From Bettongia penicillata ogilbyi (lineage: Eukaryota > Chordata > Mammalia > Diprotodontia > Potoroidae): DNA of 64,000 nucleotides. Made by a program: the position numbers and the translations under genes. Positions 24,930 to 34,684 of the stretch are shown in pieces. Location: the NCBI GenBank assembly GCA_023548195.1, contig JAJHZJ010000014.1:17743718-17807717 (forward strand), written 5' to 3'. Position 1 is the first letter of the stretch. Every line of letters starts with the position of its first letter. Under the pieces are notes generated by a model. The model ran no database searches. It worked only from the letters and a program-made list of their open reading frames with translations, and was not told the origin of the DNA.

Positions 24930-25925
24930 AGCTTTTTATGCCTCTCTTGAGTGCTGTATTTGAAGATCAAATTTTCTATTGAGCTCTGGTGTTTTCATCA
25001 GGAAGGTCTGGAAATCGTTTATTTCATTGAATGTCCATTTCCTTGCCTGAAAGATTATGCTCAGTTTTGCTGGGTAACTGATTCTTGGTTATAGTCCAAG
25101 TTCTTTATGGAATATCATATCCCAATCTCTCTGATCTTTTCAAGTAGAAGCTATAAGGTCCTGTGTGATCCTAACTGTAGTTCCTCTAATTTTGAATCAT
25201 TTATTTCTGCCTGCTTACAGTATTTTCTCTTTGACTTGGTAGTTCTGGAATTTGACAACAACACTCCTTAGCGTTTTCAATTTGGACTCTCTTTCAGGAG
25301 GTGATTGGTGGATTCTTTTGATGATTATTTTGCCCTCTAGCTTTAGAACCTCAGGACAATTTTCCTTGATGATTTCTTGAAAGACATTATCCAGGATTTT
25401 TTTTCATCACTTTCCAGTAGACCAATAATTCTTAGATTTTTCTCTCCTGGATCTTTTTTTCCCAGGTGAGTTGTTTCTCCAATGAGATATTTTCCATTTT
25501 TTTCCCATTTTTTTTAGATTTTGTTTCACTGATTCTGGATGCCTCATAGAGTCATTAGCTTCTACTTGCCCAATTCTAATTTTCAATTAATTGTTTTCTT
25601 CAGTTAACTTTTGTACTTTCTTTTACATTCATCCAAACTTCCCATTTAAGTTTAGACTTCCTTATTCATTTGGTCAGTTTCACTTTTTAATGAGCTGTTC
25701 TCTTCAGTAACTTCTTTTTCTCATTTTGTCAACTGTATTTTTAAAATCATTGGACATTTTTTCTTCTATTTTTCAAATTTGGCATTTAAAATTCTTCTTC
25801 AGCTCTTCCAACAATACTTTTTGGGCTTGAGACCAGTTTATATTCCCTTTTTAAAGTTTCAGATATAGGCATATTATCAGTGCTATCCTCTTCTGAATTT
25901 ATATTTTCGTCTTCTCTGTCCACGG
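24930..25925 (-). pseudogene. ORF1 relic of L1 D
   Basis: Recognisable in order: acidic N-terminus, coiled coil with repeated 'attcttaaaaa/ttttcaattt' blocks, RRM-like part and C-terminal domain. No frame longer than 60 codons survives. It corresponds to the same ORF1 family as the intact 368-codon copy but is older. Confidence 0.65.
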
Positions 25926-27066
25926 TTTAAGATTCTATGGTCCTTGCTTCTTGCTCATGGTGATTGCCTTTTTTCTGGCTTTTAAAGTGGACCTCTGCTT
26001 CTGTGGTATAGGGGGCTCTGTCCCATGTTTCTTATGCTGGGAGTTTGGACACTGTTTCTGGTTTGTGTGTTGTGGCCTCTGATTCTTTCAGCTAGAAGCT
26101 ATATAATTCTGCAGCTTACCTGGTGCTGAGTTGGCTGATGTGTTCCAAGGCCAAAGACAAGTGAAGTTTTTCTGAGTTTTCCCAGGGTTACACTGAAGCC
26201 ATGGTCATGAGGTGTGGAGGAAGGGTGGCATGGTCACAGGTCTCTTCTTTCCCTTGGGTTGAGGTAGAGCAGAGGCAGGCTCAGTGGCTAGTTAACCCAG
26301 TCTTCCCTGATGTCTGCCCAATTTCCCTGGCTGTGCTAAAGTACACCTGGCATCCTGCTGTTGGTGCTTACTAGCTCCACACCCCTGGGGCTCAGGTTCT
26401 TCTGCTGTACCACTGAGGATATGTTTTCTGGGATGCTTCTGGTCCTGCATTGGTCCCCTTCAACCACAGCAAAAGGAACCCTTCCCATCATTTCTCTAGC
26501 TTCCAAAGCTAAAAGACTATTATTCCCATTCTTCTGGTTCCACTATTCCAGGATTTTTCCTGGGGACAATATTCTCTAGGTTATTTAGGTGAACAAGAGG
26601 AGGGTGAGAGCACTTTCAGTTTACTCTGACATCTTGTCTTCCAGAAGTTCAAGTCATTTCAAACATTTAGTCTGTGGGCTGATTGACCCAGAAGTGGTTG
26701 CACCTGATGCTGTGGGTCCTGTGCTTGTCTCTCACTCACTGCTGGACTCCAGTCCAGTTCTGAGAGGCTTGGGAAACTGCACTACTGTTTTTGATTCAGT
26801 CTACTAGGGGCCAGTCATGCTGTGCTATGGCTATGACTGAGTCTGTGTTGGTGCAGCCTGTGTGCTTTGCACTCCCAAGACTCAGTGTATCAGATTCCTC
26901 CCATCAACTTTCTAGCTGTCATGGGCTGGAAATCTGCCACCCTCTATCTCCTAGTGGATTCTGGCACTCTAAAATTTGTTCAGATTCACTTTCTAGAGGT
27001 ATTTGCAGAAGTTATGGGGGGAGCTCAGATGAGTCTGTGCTTTCACTCCACTATCTCCTAACTTTC

Positions 27067-27297
27067 TAATATTCTGTTTACCTTCTTAGTTTTTTTCTTG
27101 TTTCTTTTTTGGTTGCATTTATCAAGTTCTGAGAGGAGACAGTTGAGGTCTCCCACTGGGAAAGTTTTGCTGTCTATTTCTTCCTGTAACTCACTTAACT
27201 TCTCCTTCAAGGATATGGATGAAATGCCACTAAGTTTAGTATTGATATTACTACATTGTCTATAACACCTTTTAGTAAGATGTAGTTTCCTTCCTCT
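27067..27297 (-). mobile_element. L1 C, 5' portion (endonuclease piece)
   Basis: On the minus strand this reads as the middle of the L1 endonuclease: ...LQEEIDSKTFPVGDLNCLLSELDK..., where the D-L-N of the conserved catalytic 'DxN' block is kept. It then runs to ...VNRILES at the L1 D insertion point. The next codons of this element are at 22617. At its other edge (27297) it meets, head to tail, the C-terminal part of L1 E at a shared 'aggaag'. Confidence 0.75.
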
Positions 27298-29454
27298 GAA
27301 AACTACCTGTCCATATCCTTTGACCATTTATCAGTTGGGGAATGACTTGTATTCTTGTACATTTGACTCAGTTCTCTTTATTTTTTGGAAATGAGGCATG
27401 TTTCACAGACACTAGTTGCAAAATTTTTTTCCAAGTTTTCTTCTTCCCTCCTAATCTTGCTTGCATTGGGGTTGTTTGTGCAAAAACTTTTCATTTTAAC
27501 ATAATCAAAATTATCTGTTTTGCACTTCATAATGTTTCCTAACTCTTGTTTAGTCAAAAATTTCTCCATTGTCCATAAATCTGATAAACATATTGTTCCT
27601 TGCTTCACTCATTTGCTTATAGTATGAATCTTCATAACTGGATCATGTACCCATTTGAACTTTATTCTTGTGTATGATGTTAGGCATTGGTCTATGCCCA
27701 GTTTCCACTACACTGTTGTCCAGTTTTCCCAGCAATATTTGTAGAACAGTGTGTTCTTATCCCAGAAAATGAAGTCCTTGGGTGTATCACACAGTAGGTT
27801 GCTATATTTATTGATTGCTGTGTTTTGAGTACCTAATCTATTCCACTGGTCTACCCCTCTGTTTCTTAGCCAGTACCAAGTGGTTTTGACAATTGCTGCT
27901 TTATAATACAATTTGAGATCTGGTAGAGCTAGGTCACCTTCCCTAGCACTTCTTTTCATTAATTCCCTTGATATTCTGGACCTTTTATTCTTCCAGATGA
28001 ATTTTGATATTATTTTTTCTATCTCTACAAAATAATTATCTGATAGTTTGATTGGAATGGCCCAGAATAAGTAAATTAATTTAGGTAAAATTGTCATTTT
28101 TTTAATCTTGGCTCAGCCTACCCATGAGCAACTGATGTTTTTCCACTTACTTAGATCTGACTTTGTGTGAAAAGTGTTTTGTAATTGTGTTCATATTGTC
28201 CCTGGGTTTGTTTTGGCAGGTAGACTTCCAAATATTTTATAGTGTCTATCTTAGCTTTAAATGGGATTTATCTTTCTATCGCTTGCTGTTGGGATTTGTT
28301 GGTAATAAATAGAAATGCAGATGATTTGTGTGGGTTTATTTTGTAACCTGCAACTATGCCAAAGTTGTTTATTATTTCAAGTAGATTTTACTTGATTCTC
28401 TGGGATTCTCTAAGTATATCACCATATCATCTGCAAAGAGTGATAACATAGTTTCTTCTTTGCCTATTCTAATTATTTCAATTTCCTTTTCTTCTCTTAT
28501 TGCTACAGTTAATATTTCTAGTACCATATTGAATAATAGTGGTTATAATGGACATTCTTATTTCACACCTGATCTTATTGGAAATGCATCTAGCTTGTCC
28601 CTATTGCATATAATTCTTGCTGAAGGTTTTAGGTAGATACTGCTTATTATTTTACGGAAAGTTCCATTTATTCCTATACTGTCCAGTGTTTTCAATAAGA
28701 ATGGGTGCTGTATTTTGTCAAAAGCTTTTTCTGCATCTATTGAGATAATCATGTGGCTTCTGTCAGTTTTGTTGTTGATATGATCAATAATGCTAATAAT
28801 TTTCCTAATACTGAACCATCCCTGCATTCCTGGTATAAATCCTACCTGATCATAATGTATTATTCTCATGATAAGTTGCTGAATTCTTTTTGCTAAAATC
28901 TTATTTAAAATGTTTACATCTATATTCATTAGAGAAATTGGTCTATAATTTTCTTTCTCTGTTTTGGTTCTTCCTGGTTTTGGTATCAAAATCATATTTG
29001 TATCATAAAAAGAATTTGGGAGGACTCTTTCTTCCCTAATTTTCCCAAATAGTCTATATAGTATTGGAATGAACTGTTCTTTAATATTTGATAGAATTCA
29101 CTTTTAAATCCATCTGACCTTGGAGATTTTTTCTTAGGGAATTCATTGATGACTTGTTCAATTTTTTTTCTCTGAGATGGGATTATTTAAATATTGAGCT
29201 TCCTCTTCTATTAATCTGGGAAATTTATATTTTTAAAAATAATAATCCATCTCTTTTAGATTGTTGAATCTATGGCCATACAGTTGGGCAAAGTAATTTC
29301 TAATTATTGTTTTAATTTCCTCCTCATCGGAGGTGAGTTCACCCTTTTCATTTTTGATATTGGTAATTTGGGTTTCTTCTTTCTTTTTTTTTTTAAATCA
29401 AATTGACTAAAAGTTTATCAGTTTTATTGGGTTTTTTGTAAAAACAATTCTTAG
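27298..29454 (-). mobile_element. L1 E, ORF2 portion
   Basis: Minus-strand ORF2 from the RT fingers (about 29440) to the C-terminal region (27298). The element continues upstream at 34685-36222 once L1 F is removed. Its own 3' end is missing: at 27298 it switches to the endonuclease of L1 C. Confidence 0.8.
27708..28995 (-). pseudogene. Reverse transcriptase region of L1 E ORF2
   Basis: The 145-codon frame 28995-28558 carries classic L1 RT blocks: [26 protein letters not shown] and SIDAEKAFD (RT motif with the first catalytic Asp), then SSIYLKPS. The 129-codon frame 28097-27708 carries the post-palm region (TILPKLIYLF, KFIWKNKRSRIS, LPDLKLYYKAA). The region between them, which should hold the FADD motif, is out of frame. 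So ORF2 is broken by frameshifts but well preserved at the residue level. Confidence 0.85.
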
Positions 29455-29496
29455 TGCCCATTATCACCATTATTATTCAATATGGTACTAGAAATG
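29455..29496 (+). mobile_element. L1 F, 5' piece (before element X)
   Basis: Forty-two plus-strand bases of ORF2 (the PLSPLLFN..LE region), the 5'-truncated start of L1 F. The last 13 bases, ggtactagaaatg (29484-29496), recur at 32461-32473 as the target-site duplication of element X. The 10 bases before it, caattcttag (29445-29454), recur at 34675-34684 as the duplication of L1 F itself. Confidence 0.85.
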
Positions 29497-29502
29497 TTTT
29501 TT

Positions 29503-29533
<31 letters not shown>

Positions 29534-29545
29534 TAGCTTTTTACA
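29497..29545. repeat. A-rich tail of element X, (TTTTA)n on plus strand
   Basis: Begins directly after the target-site duplication with eight Ts, then TTTTA repeats. This is the reverse-transcribed 3' tail and marks the 3' end of element X. Confidence 0.9.
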
Positions 29546-30359
29546 TTCATTTTCACAAATTTTTGGGTTCCAAATTTTCTCCCCTTTTATCCCCTCCCCC
29601 CACCCCAATACCCCAAGCAATCTAATTTTCCCTATCTCCAATCTGTCCTCTCTTCTGTCATCCCTCCCTTCCCTTGTCTCTATCTTCTCTTTTCTCCTGT
29701 AGGGCCAGATGACTTTCTATTCCTCATTAACTGTATGTCTTCTTTCCTAGTTGCAACAACAATACTAAACAATTGTTCCTAAAACTTTGAGTTCCAAATT
29801 CTCCCCATCCCTCCCTCCCCACCCATTCCCTTTGGGACGGCAGGCAATTCATTATAGGCCATATCTGTGTAGCTTTGCAAATGACCTTCCTGATAGTCGT
29901 GTTGTGTAAGACTGACTGAATTGCCATCCCTCCTAACCTGCCCCTCATTATTTCTCTTCTGTCCTTTGATCCTGTCCCTCCCCAAGTGTTGACTTTCAAT
30001 TACTCCCTCCTCCCTTTGCCCTCCCTTCCATCATCCCCCCCCAATATCTCCTTCTCCCCTGCTTTCTTATACTGTAAGATAGGTTTTCATACCAAAATGA
30101 GTGTGCATTTCACTCCTTCGTTTAGTCAAATGTGATGAGGGTAAACTTTTGTTTGTTTGTTTGTTTTTTTTTTCCTCAGCTCTCTTCTTTTTCCCTCCAC
30201 TAAAAACATCTCCTACTTGCCTCTTAAATGACATATAGTTACCCCCTTCCATTTCCCCCTCTTTCCTCTCACTACATTTCTCTCTCACCATTTACCTTAA
30301 TTTCTTTTAAGGTATGGTCCCATCCTATTCAGTTCAATCTGTGCTCTCTGTCTCTGCAT

Positions 30360-30410
30360 GTGAATGCATGTGTGTATGTGTGTGCATGCATGTACATGTG
30401 TATGTGTGGT
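30360..30410. repeat. TG/CA-rich microsatellite in 3' UTR of element X
   Basis: Imperfect TGTG/CATG repeats at the place where element A has its CA run. Confidence 0.85.
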
Positions 30411-30542
30411 CCCACCAACCACCCAGATACTGAAAAGTTTTAAGAGTTAGAAATATTGTCCTTCCCTGTATGAATGCAAACAGTTCATTTCTGGTAAGTC
30501 CCTTAATACTTCTCCTTGCTGTTTACTTTTGCATGCTTCCTC

Positions 30543-31649
30543 TCATTCTTGTGTTTGAAAGTCAAATTTTCTTTTCAGCTCTGGTCTTTTCATTAAGAAT
30601 GATTGAAAGTCCTCTGTTTCATTGAAAGACCATATTTTCCCTTGAAGTATTATACTCAGTTTAGCTGGGTAGGTGATTCTTGGTTTCAGTCCTAGTTCCT
30701 TTGCCTTCTGGAATATCCTATTCCATGCCCTTCGATCCCTTAATGTAGAAGCTGCTAGATCTTGGGTTATCCTGATTGTATTTCCACAGTACTGGAATTG
30801 TTTCTTTCTAGCTGCTTGCAAGATTTTTTCCTTGAGCTGGGAGTTCTGGAATTTGGCCACAATGTTCCTAGGAGTTTCTCTTTTTGGATCTCTTTCAGGT
30901 GGTGATCGATGGATTCTTTCAATACTTATTTTGCCCTCTGGTCCTAGAATGTCAGGGCAGTTTTCCTTGATAATTTCATGCAAGACGATGTCTAGGCTCT
31001 TTTTTTGATCATGGCTTTCAGGTAGTCCCATAATTTTTAAGTTGTCTCTCCTTGATCTATTTTCCAGGTCAGTTGTTTTTCCCATGAGATATTTCACATT
31101 CTCTTCCATTTTATCATTCTTTTGGTTTTGTTTGGTGATTTCTTGGTTTCTCATAAAGTCATTAGACTCCATCTGTTCCATTCTAATTTTGAGAGAACTA
31201 TTAAATTCAGTGAGCTTTTGAGCCTCTTTTTCCATTTGGCTCATTCTGCTTTTGAATGCATTCTTCTCCTCATTGGCTTTTTGAACCTCTTTTGCCAATT
31301 GAGTGAGCCTATTTTTCAAGGTGTTAATTTCCTCAGCATTTTTTTGGGTCTCCTTTACCAAGATATTGACCTTTTTTTCATACTCTTCTTGCATCTTTGT
31401 CATTTCTCTTCCCAGTCTTTCCTCCACCTGTCTAACTTGCTTTTCAAAATCCTTTTTAAGCTCTTCCAAGGCCTGAGCCCACCCAACACCCCCCTGGGGT
31501 GTCTGGGGTACTGAGGCCCCACCCTCCACATCTTTCCCTGATGGGAAAAATACGTTCTCGTCCTCCCCATCAGATCCGAAGGTCGGGATCATTTGCATTT
31601 GTTGGAAAAAACTCTGTAAAGTCTTATTTTTCTTCCCCTTTCTAGGCAT
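30543..31649 (-). CDS. ORF1: Intact L1-type ORF1 protein of element X
   Basis: A 368-codon open frame from ATG (MPRKGKKNK) to stop with no break. Family role: trimeric RNA-binding chaperone that packages L1-type RNA in cytoplasmic particles. Visible parts: basic start (1-10), acidic linker (25-45), long coiled coil with E/K/Q heptads (about 58-195, e.g. TLKNRLTQLAKEVQKANEEK), RRM-like domain (about 198-290, RRDNLKIMGLPES then RIHRSPPERDPKRETPRN) and C-terminal domain (about 291-345, TIRITQDLAASTLRDRRAWN). The start is supported by matching ATGs in the sister copies (51181, 54178, 2183). It is slightly longer than placental ORF1p. It is the only ORF1 in the window without stops, which fits recent insertion. 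Expression would start from the CpG-rich 5' UTR upstream. Confidence 0.92.
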   Translation of the reverse strand: MPRKGKKNKTLQSFFQQMQMIPTFGSDGEDENVFFPSGKDVEGGASVPQTPQGGVGWAQALEELKKDFEKQVRQVEERLGREMTKMQEEYEKKVNILVKETQKNAEEINTLKNRLTQLAKEVQKANEEKNAFKSRMSQMEKEAQKLTEFNSSLKIRMEQMESNDFMRNQEITKQNQKNDKMEENVKYLMGKTTDLENRSRRDNLKIMGLPESHDQKKSLDIVLHEIIKENCPDILGPEGKISIERIHRSPPERDPKRETPRNIVAKFQNSQLKEKILQAARKKQFQYCGNTIRITQDLAASTLRDRRAWNRIFQKAKELGLKPRITYPAKLSIILQGKIWSFNETEDFQSFLMKRPELKRKFDFQTQE

Positions 31650-32460
31650 TTTCCCAGCCAGTTACTTGACTTCTGAGATTCCTTTCCACCCCTGCCTGGA
31701 TCCGCCCAGCTAGTGCTTGGCCTCTGAGATTCAAATGCGCTTTCCCGCGGCAAGCTTTAGTTCTGGCGCAGGGGTGGGGGCAGGGCCCTCAGGGGCTTTC
31801 TGCAGAGACTTTCAGGAATGGAGCGGGTGGGGGTGGGGGGCCCCGCCTGCTGTGCTCAGCTCCCTTGGGGGTTTTATTCAGAGGCGTTCAGCAGTAGAGC
31901 AGGGTGGAGGCAGGGCCGTCTCCCCTGCTCGGCTCCCTCAGGTTGGAAAGACCTTCAGTATTGAAGATCCTACCTGCTGCTGGGGGATTCCTGAGTCCCG
32001 GGCTGTTGCTGCCTCAGCCGCTCGCCCACGCCTCTGCCCCCGCCGCTTCCTGCCCCCATCTCTGCCGCTGCGGCTTCCTCCCGAGGGGGCCCAAGTCACG
32101 GAGACGCTCCCCTCCCCTATCGCAGCGTTCTTTCTTACTGACCTGTAGCTTCTGTGGGCGGAGGGACTTTCCCGGCTGCCGGAGCTTCCCCCGGAGCTTT
32201 CCTCTCTGAAGTCTGCTCGGGTCAGCTTCTCTGGGGCCGCGGCCAGGGGTGGGGGTGGCGTCCGCTTTTCGGAGTGCGATGGACCCCGGGGACGGCTCTC
32301 CAGGGTTCAGTGGAACGGAAATCTCTTCCCCTATGTTTATGCACCCCCTGCAGAGATTCAGAATTTATGGGGATCTCCTTTTACCTCAATTCCATGGGTT
32401 GTGGGCTCGGAGCTCGTAAATGTGCGTCCTTCTACTCCGCCATCTTGGCTCCGCCCCCCC
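31650..32460 (-). promoter_or_regulatory. CpG-rich 5' UTR/internal promoter of element X
   Basis: About 810 bp of GC-rich sequence with many intact CpGs, unlike the AT-rich surroundings and unlike the CpG-depleted 5' UTRs of copies A, I, J and L. Eleven to twenty bases from the 5' end is AAGATGGCGG (32446-32437 on the minus strand), the consensus for YY1, which in human L1 fixes the transcription start. I infer an internal Pol II promoter. The long plus-strand open frames at 31717-32468 are side effects of the high GC content. Confidence 0.75.
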
Positions 32461-34291
32461 GGTACTAGAAATGTTAGTGGTAGCAATTAGACAAGATAAA
32501 GAAATTGAAGGAATAAAAATAGCCAAAGAAGAAACTAAGTTATCACTCTTTGCAGATGACATGATGATATATTTAGAGAATCCCAGAGATTCAAGTAAAA
32601 AACTACTTGAAATAATAAACAACTTTGGCAAAGTTGCAGGTTACAAAATAAACCCACACAAATCTTCTGCATTCCTATATATTAGCAACAAAGTCCAACG
32701 GCAAGAGATAGAAAGAGAAATCCCATTTAAAGCTAGGGTAGACCCTATAAAATACTTAGGAGTTTACCTGCCAAAACAAACCCAGGGATTATATGAACAC
32801 AATTACAAGACACTTTTTGCACAAATAAAGTCAGATTTAAGTAAGTGGAAAAACATCAGTTGTTCATGGGTAGGCCGAGCTAATATAATAAAAATGACAA
32901 TTCTACCTAAATTAATCTACTTATTTAGTGCCATACCAATTAAACTATCAGATAATTATTTTCTAGAGCTGGATAAAATCATATCAAAATTCATTTGGAA
33001 AAACAAAAGGTCCAGAATATCAAAGGGACTAATGAAAAGAAATGCTTGGGAAGGTGGCCTAGCGCTACCAGACCTCAAATTGTATTATAAAGCAGCAATT
33101 ATCAAAACCACTTGGTATTGGCTAAGAAACAGAGGGGTAGGCAAATGGAATAGGCTTGGCACTCAAGACACAGTAGGCAAGGAATATAGCAACCTTCTGT
33201 TTGATAAACCCAAAGATCCCAGCTTCTGGGATAAGAACTCATCGTTCGACAAAAATTGCTGGGAAAACTGGTTAACTGTGTGGCGGAAATTAGGCATAGA
33301 CCCATATCTGACACCATACACAAGAGTAAAGTCCAAATGGGTACATGATTTAGGTATAAAGATTGATACCATGAATAAACTGGAGAAGCAAGGTATAGTG
33401 TATTTATCAGATTTATGGAGAGGGGAAGAATTTTTTTCTAAAGAAACGATAGAAAGCATTATGAAATGCAAGATGGATAATTTTGATTACTTTAAACTGA
33501 AAAGTTTTTGCACAACCAAATCCAATGCAACCAAAATTCGGAGGGAGGTAGTAAACTGGGAAAAAATTTTTACGGCTAAGCTCGGGGATAAAGGCCTCAT
33601 TTCTAGGATATATAGAGAACTGACTCAAATATATAACCATCCAAGTCATTCCCCAATTGATAAATGGTCAAAGGATATGAACAAGCAATTTTCAGGGGAA
33701 GAAATCAAAGATATCTATAATCATATTAAAAAGTGCTCTAAATCACTATTGATTAGAGAGATGCAAATCAAAACAACTCTGAGGTACCACATCACACCTG
33801 TAAGATTGGCAAACATGACAGAAGAAGAAAATGATAAATGCTGGAGAGGATGTGGGAGAGTTGGAACACTAATTCATTGTTGGTGGAGCTGTGAGATCAT
33901 CCAACCCTTCTGGAGAACGGTTTGGAACTATGCCCAAAGGGCTACAAAAATGTGCATACCCTTTGACCCAGAAATATCACTACTAGGACTGTATCCCCAA
34001 GAGATTATAAAAACGGGAAAGGGTTCCACGTGTACAAAAATATTTATAGCAGCACTCTTTGTGGTAGCCAAAAACTGGAAGTCAAGGGGATGCCCATGAA
34101 TTGGGAAATGGCTGAATAAATTATGGCATATGAATGTAGTGGGGTACTATTATGCCATAAGAAATGATGAACAAGAAGACTTCAGGGAGGCCTGGAAGGA
34201 CTTATATGATCTGATGCTGAGCGAAAGGAGCAGAACCAGGAGAACTTTGTGCACAGCAACGACCACAGTGTGCGAGAGTTTTTTCTGGTAG
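32461..34291 (+). pseudogene. ORF2: ORF2 C-terminal half of L1 F, one premature stop
   Basis: The frame is open from the RT palm to TGA at 34097-34099. The catalytic motif is FADDMM (codons from 32549), followed by the L1 post-palm blocks (AGYKINPHKSSAFLYI, YLGVYLPKQTQGLY, KFIWKNKRSRISKGL) and the C-terminal CCHC-type motif C-x3-C-x7-H-x4-C (33839-33892: CWRGCGRVGTLIHCWWSC). After the TGA the same frame stays open for 63 more codons to TAG at 34289-34291, with L1-like sequence, so the TGA is a nonsense change of a Ser-type codon. Endonuclease and early RT are lost by 5' truncation, so it cannot act alone. Confidence 0.88.
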
Positions 34292-34674
34292 ATTTGGAAC
34301 TTTGTAATAACACAAGAACTTACTGAGAAAAAAAAAATCCTAATGTCGGTCTTCTAAGGCAAAATGCCTTCCACACTCAGAGAAAGAAATGTGGAAGTCA
34401 TTTGCAGAATGTAGCAGATCATGTTTGTGTGTGGGTGGGTTTCAGTGTATTATGTGTTGATTTGTTATATGATTTCTTCCATTTATTTTAGTTCGACTAC
34501 GTAGCATGAATATAGTGAAAATGTGCTCAATAGGAAAGCATACGTAGAACCTAAACAGAATTGTATGCTGTCATGGGGAGGGAGGGGGGTTTTGGGGGAA
34601 GGGTGAGGGGGATAAAATCTTAACTTTAAGAAAATGATTGTAAAACATTAAAAAAAATAAAATATAAAAAAACC
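32461..34674 (+). mobile_element. L1 F, 3' portion
   Basis: Continues L1 F from the target-site duplication of element X to an A-rich tail (34651-34674). Contains the C-terminal half of ORF2 and a ~360-bp 3' UTR with G-rich tract (34578-34615). Flanked by caattcttag (29445-29454 and 34675-34684). The element is 5' truncated, starting in the RT palm region. Confidence 0.9.
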
Positions 34675-34684
34675 CAATTCTTAG

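Larger units (their letters stand above)
22618..27058 (-). mobile_element. L1 D, inserted into L1 C, RT deleted
   Basis: On the minus strand from 27058: a long 5' UTR (27058-25930) with two 5'-end-like motifs, ORF1 relic (25925-24930), inter-ORF region (24900-24290), endonuclease start (24280-24084), then an abrupt jump to the C-terminal part of ORF2 (24083-23160), 3' UTR (23160-22662), a 34-base SINE tail (22661-22628) and an A-run. It is flanked by taactttt (22610-22617) and taactttc (27059-27066), a 7-of-8 target-site duplication, and the two flanks are adjacent codons of L1 C. This is good evidence that D inserted as one unit. Confidence 0.75.
29497..32460 (-). mobile_element. ORF1-only L1 (HAL1-type) element X, young and complete
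   Basis: A full-length 2,964-bp element. On the minus strand it begins with a C/G-run and 'ggagccaagatggcggag', then an ~810-bp CpG-rich 5' UTR, an intact ORF1 (31649-30543), a ~1-kb purine-rich 3' UTR with a TG/CA microsatellite (30360-30410), and an (A)n/(TAAAA)n tail at 29540-29497. No ORF2 sequence lies between ORF1 and the tail. A perfect 13-bp target-site duplication (29484-29496, 32461-32473) proves that it inserted in this ORF1-only state, into L1 F. Family knowledge: HAL1 elements need ORF2 protein from L1s. Confidence 0.93.

Noticed and set aside
26361..27069. Cluster of plus-strand frames of 64-92 codons
   Set aside because: Antisense to the 5' UTR of L1 D.
31717..32631. Long plus-strand frames (up to about 140 codons), rich in Pro/Ala/Arg/Ser
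   Set aside because: They are antisense to the GC-rich 5' UTR of element X; high GC lowers stop frequency. No family features.
33102..33649. Minus-strand frames of 73-102 codons
   Set aside because: They are shadows of the L1 F ORF2 coding strand.
29497..34674. Apparent 5'-inverted (twin-primed) L1
   Set aside because: The two nested target-site duplications and the complete 3' tail of the minus-strand element show two separate insertions.
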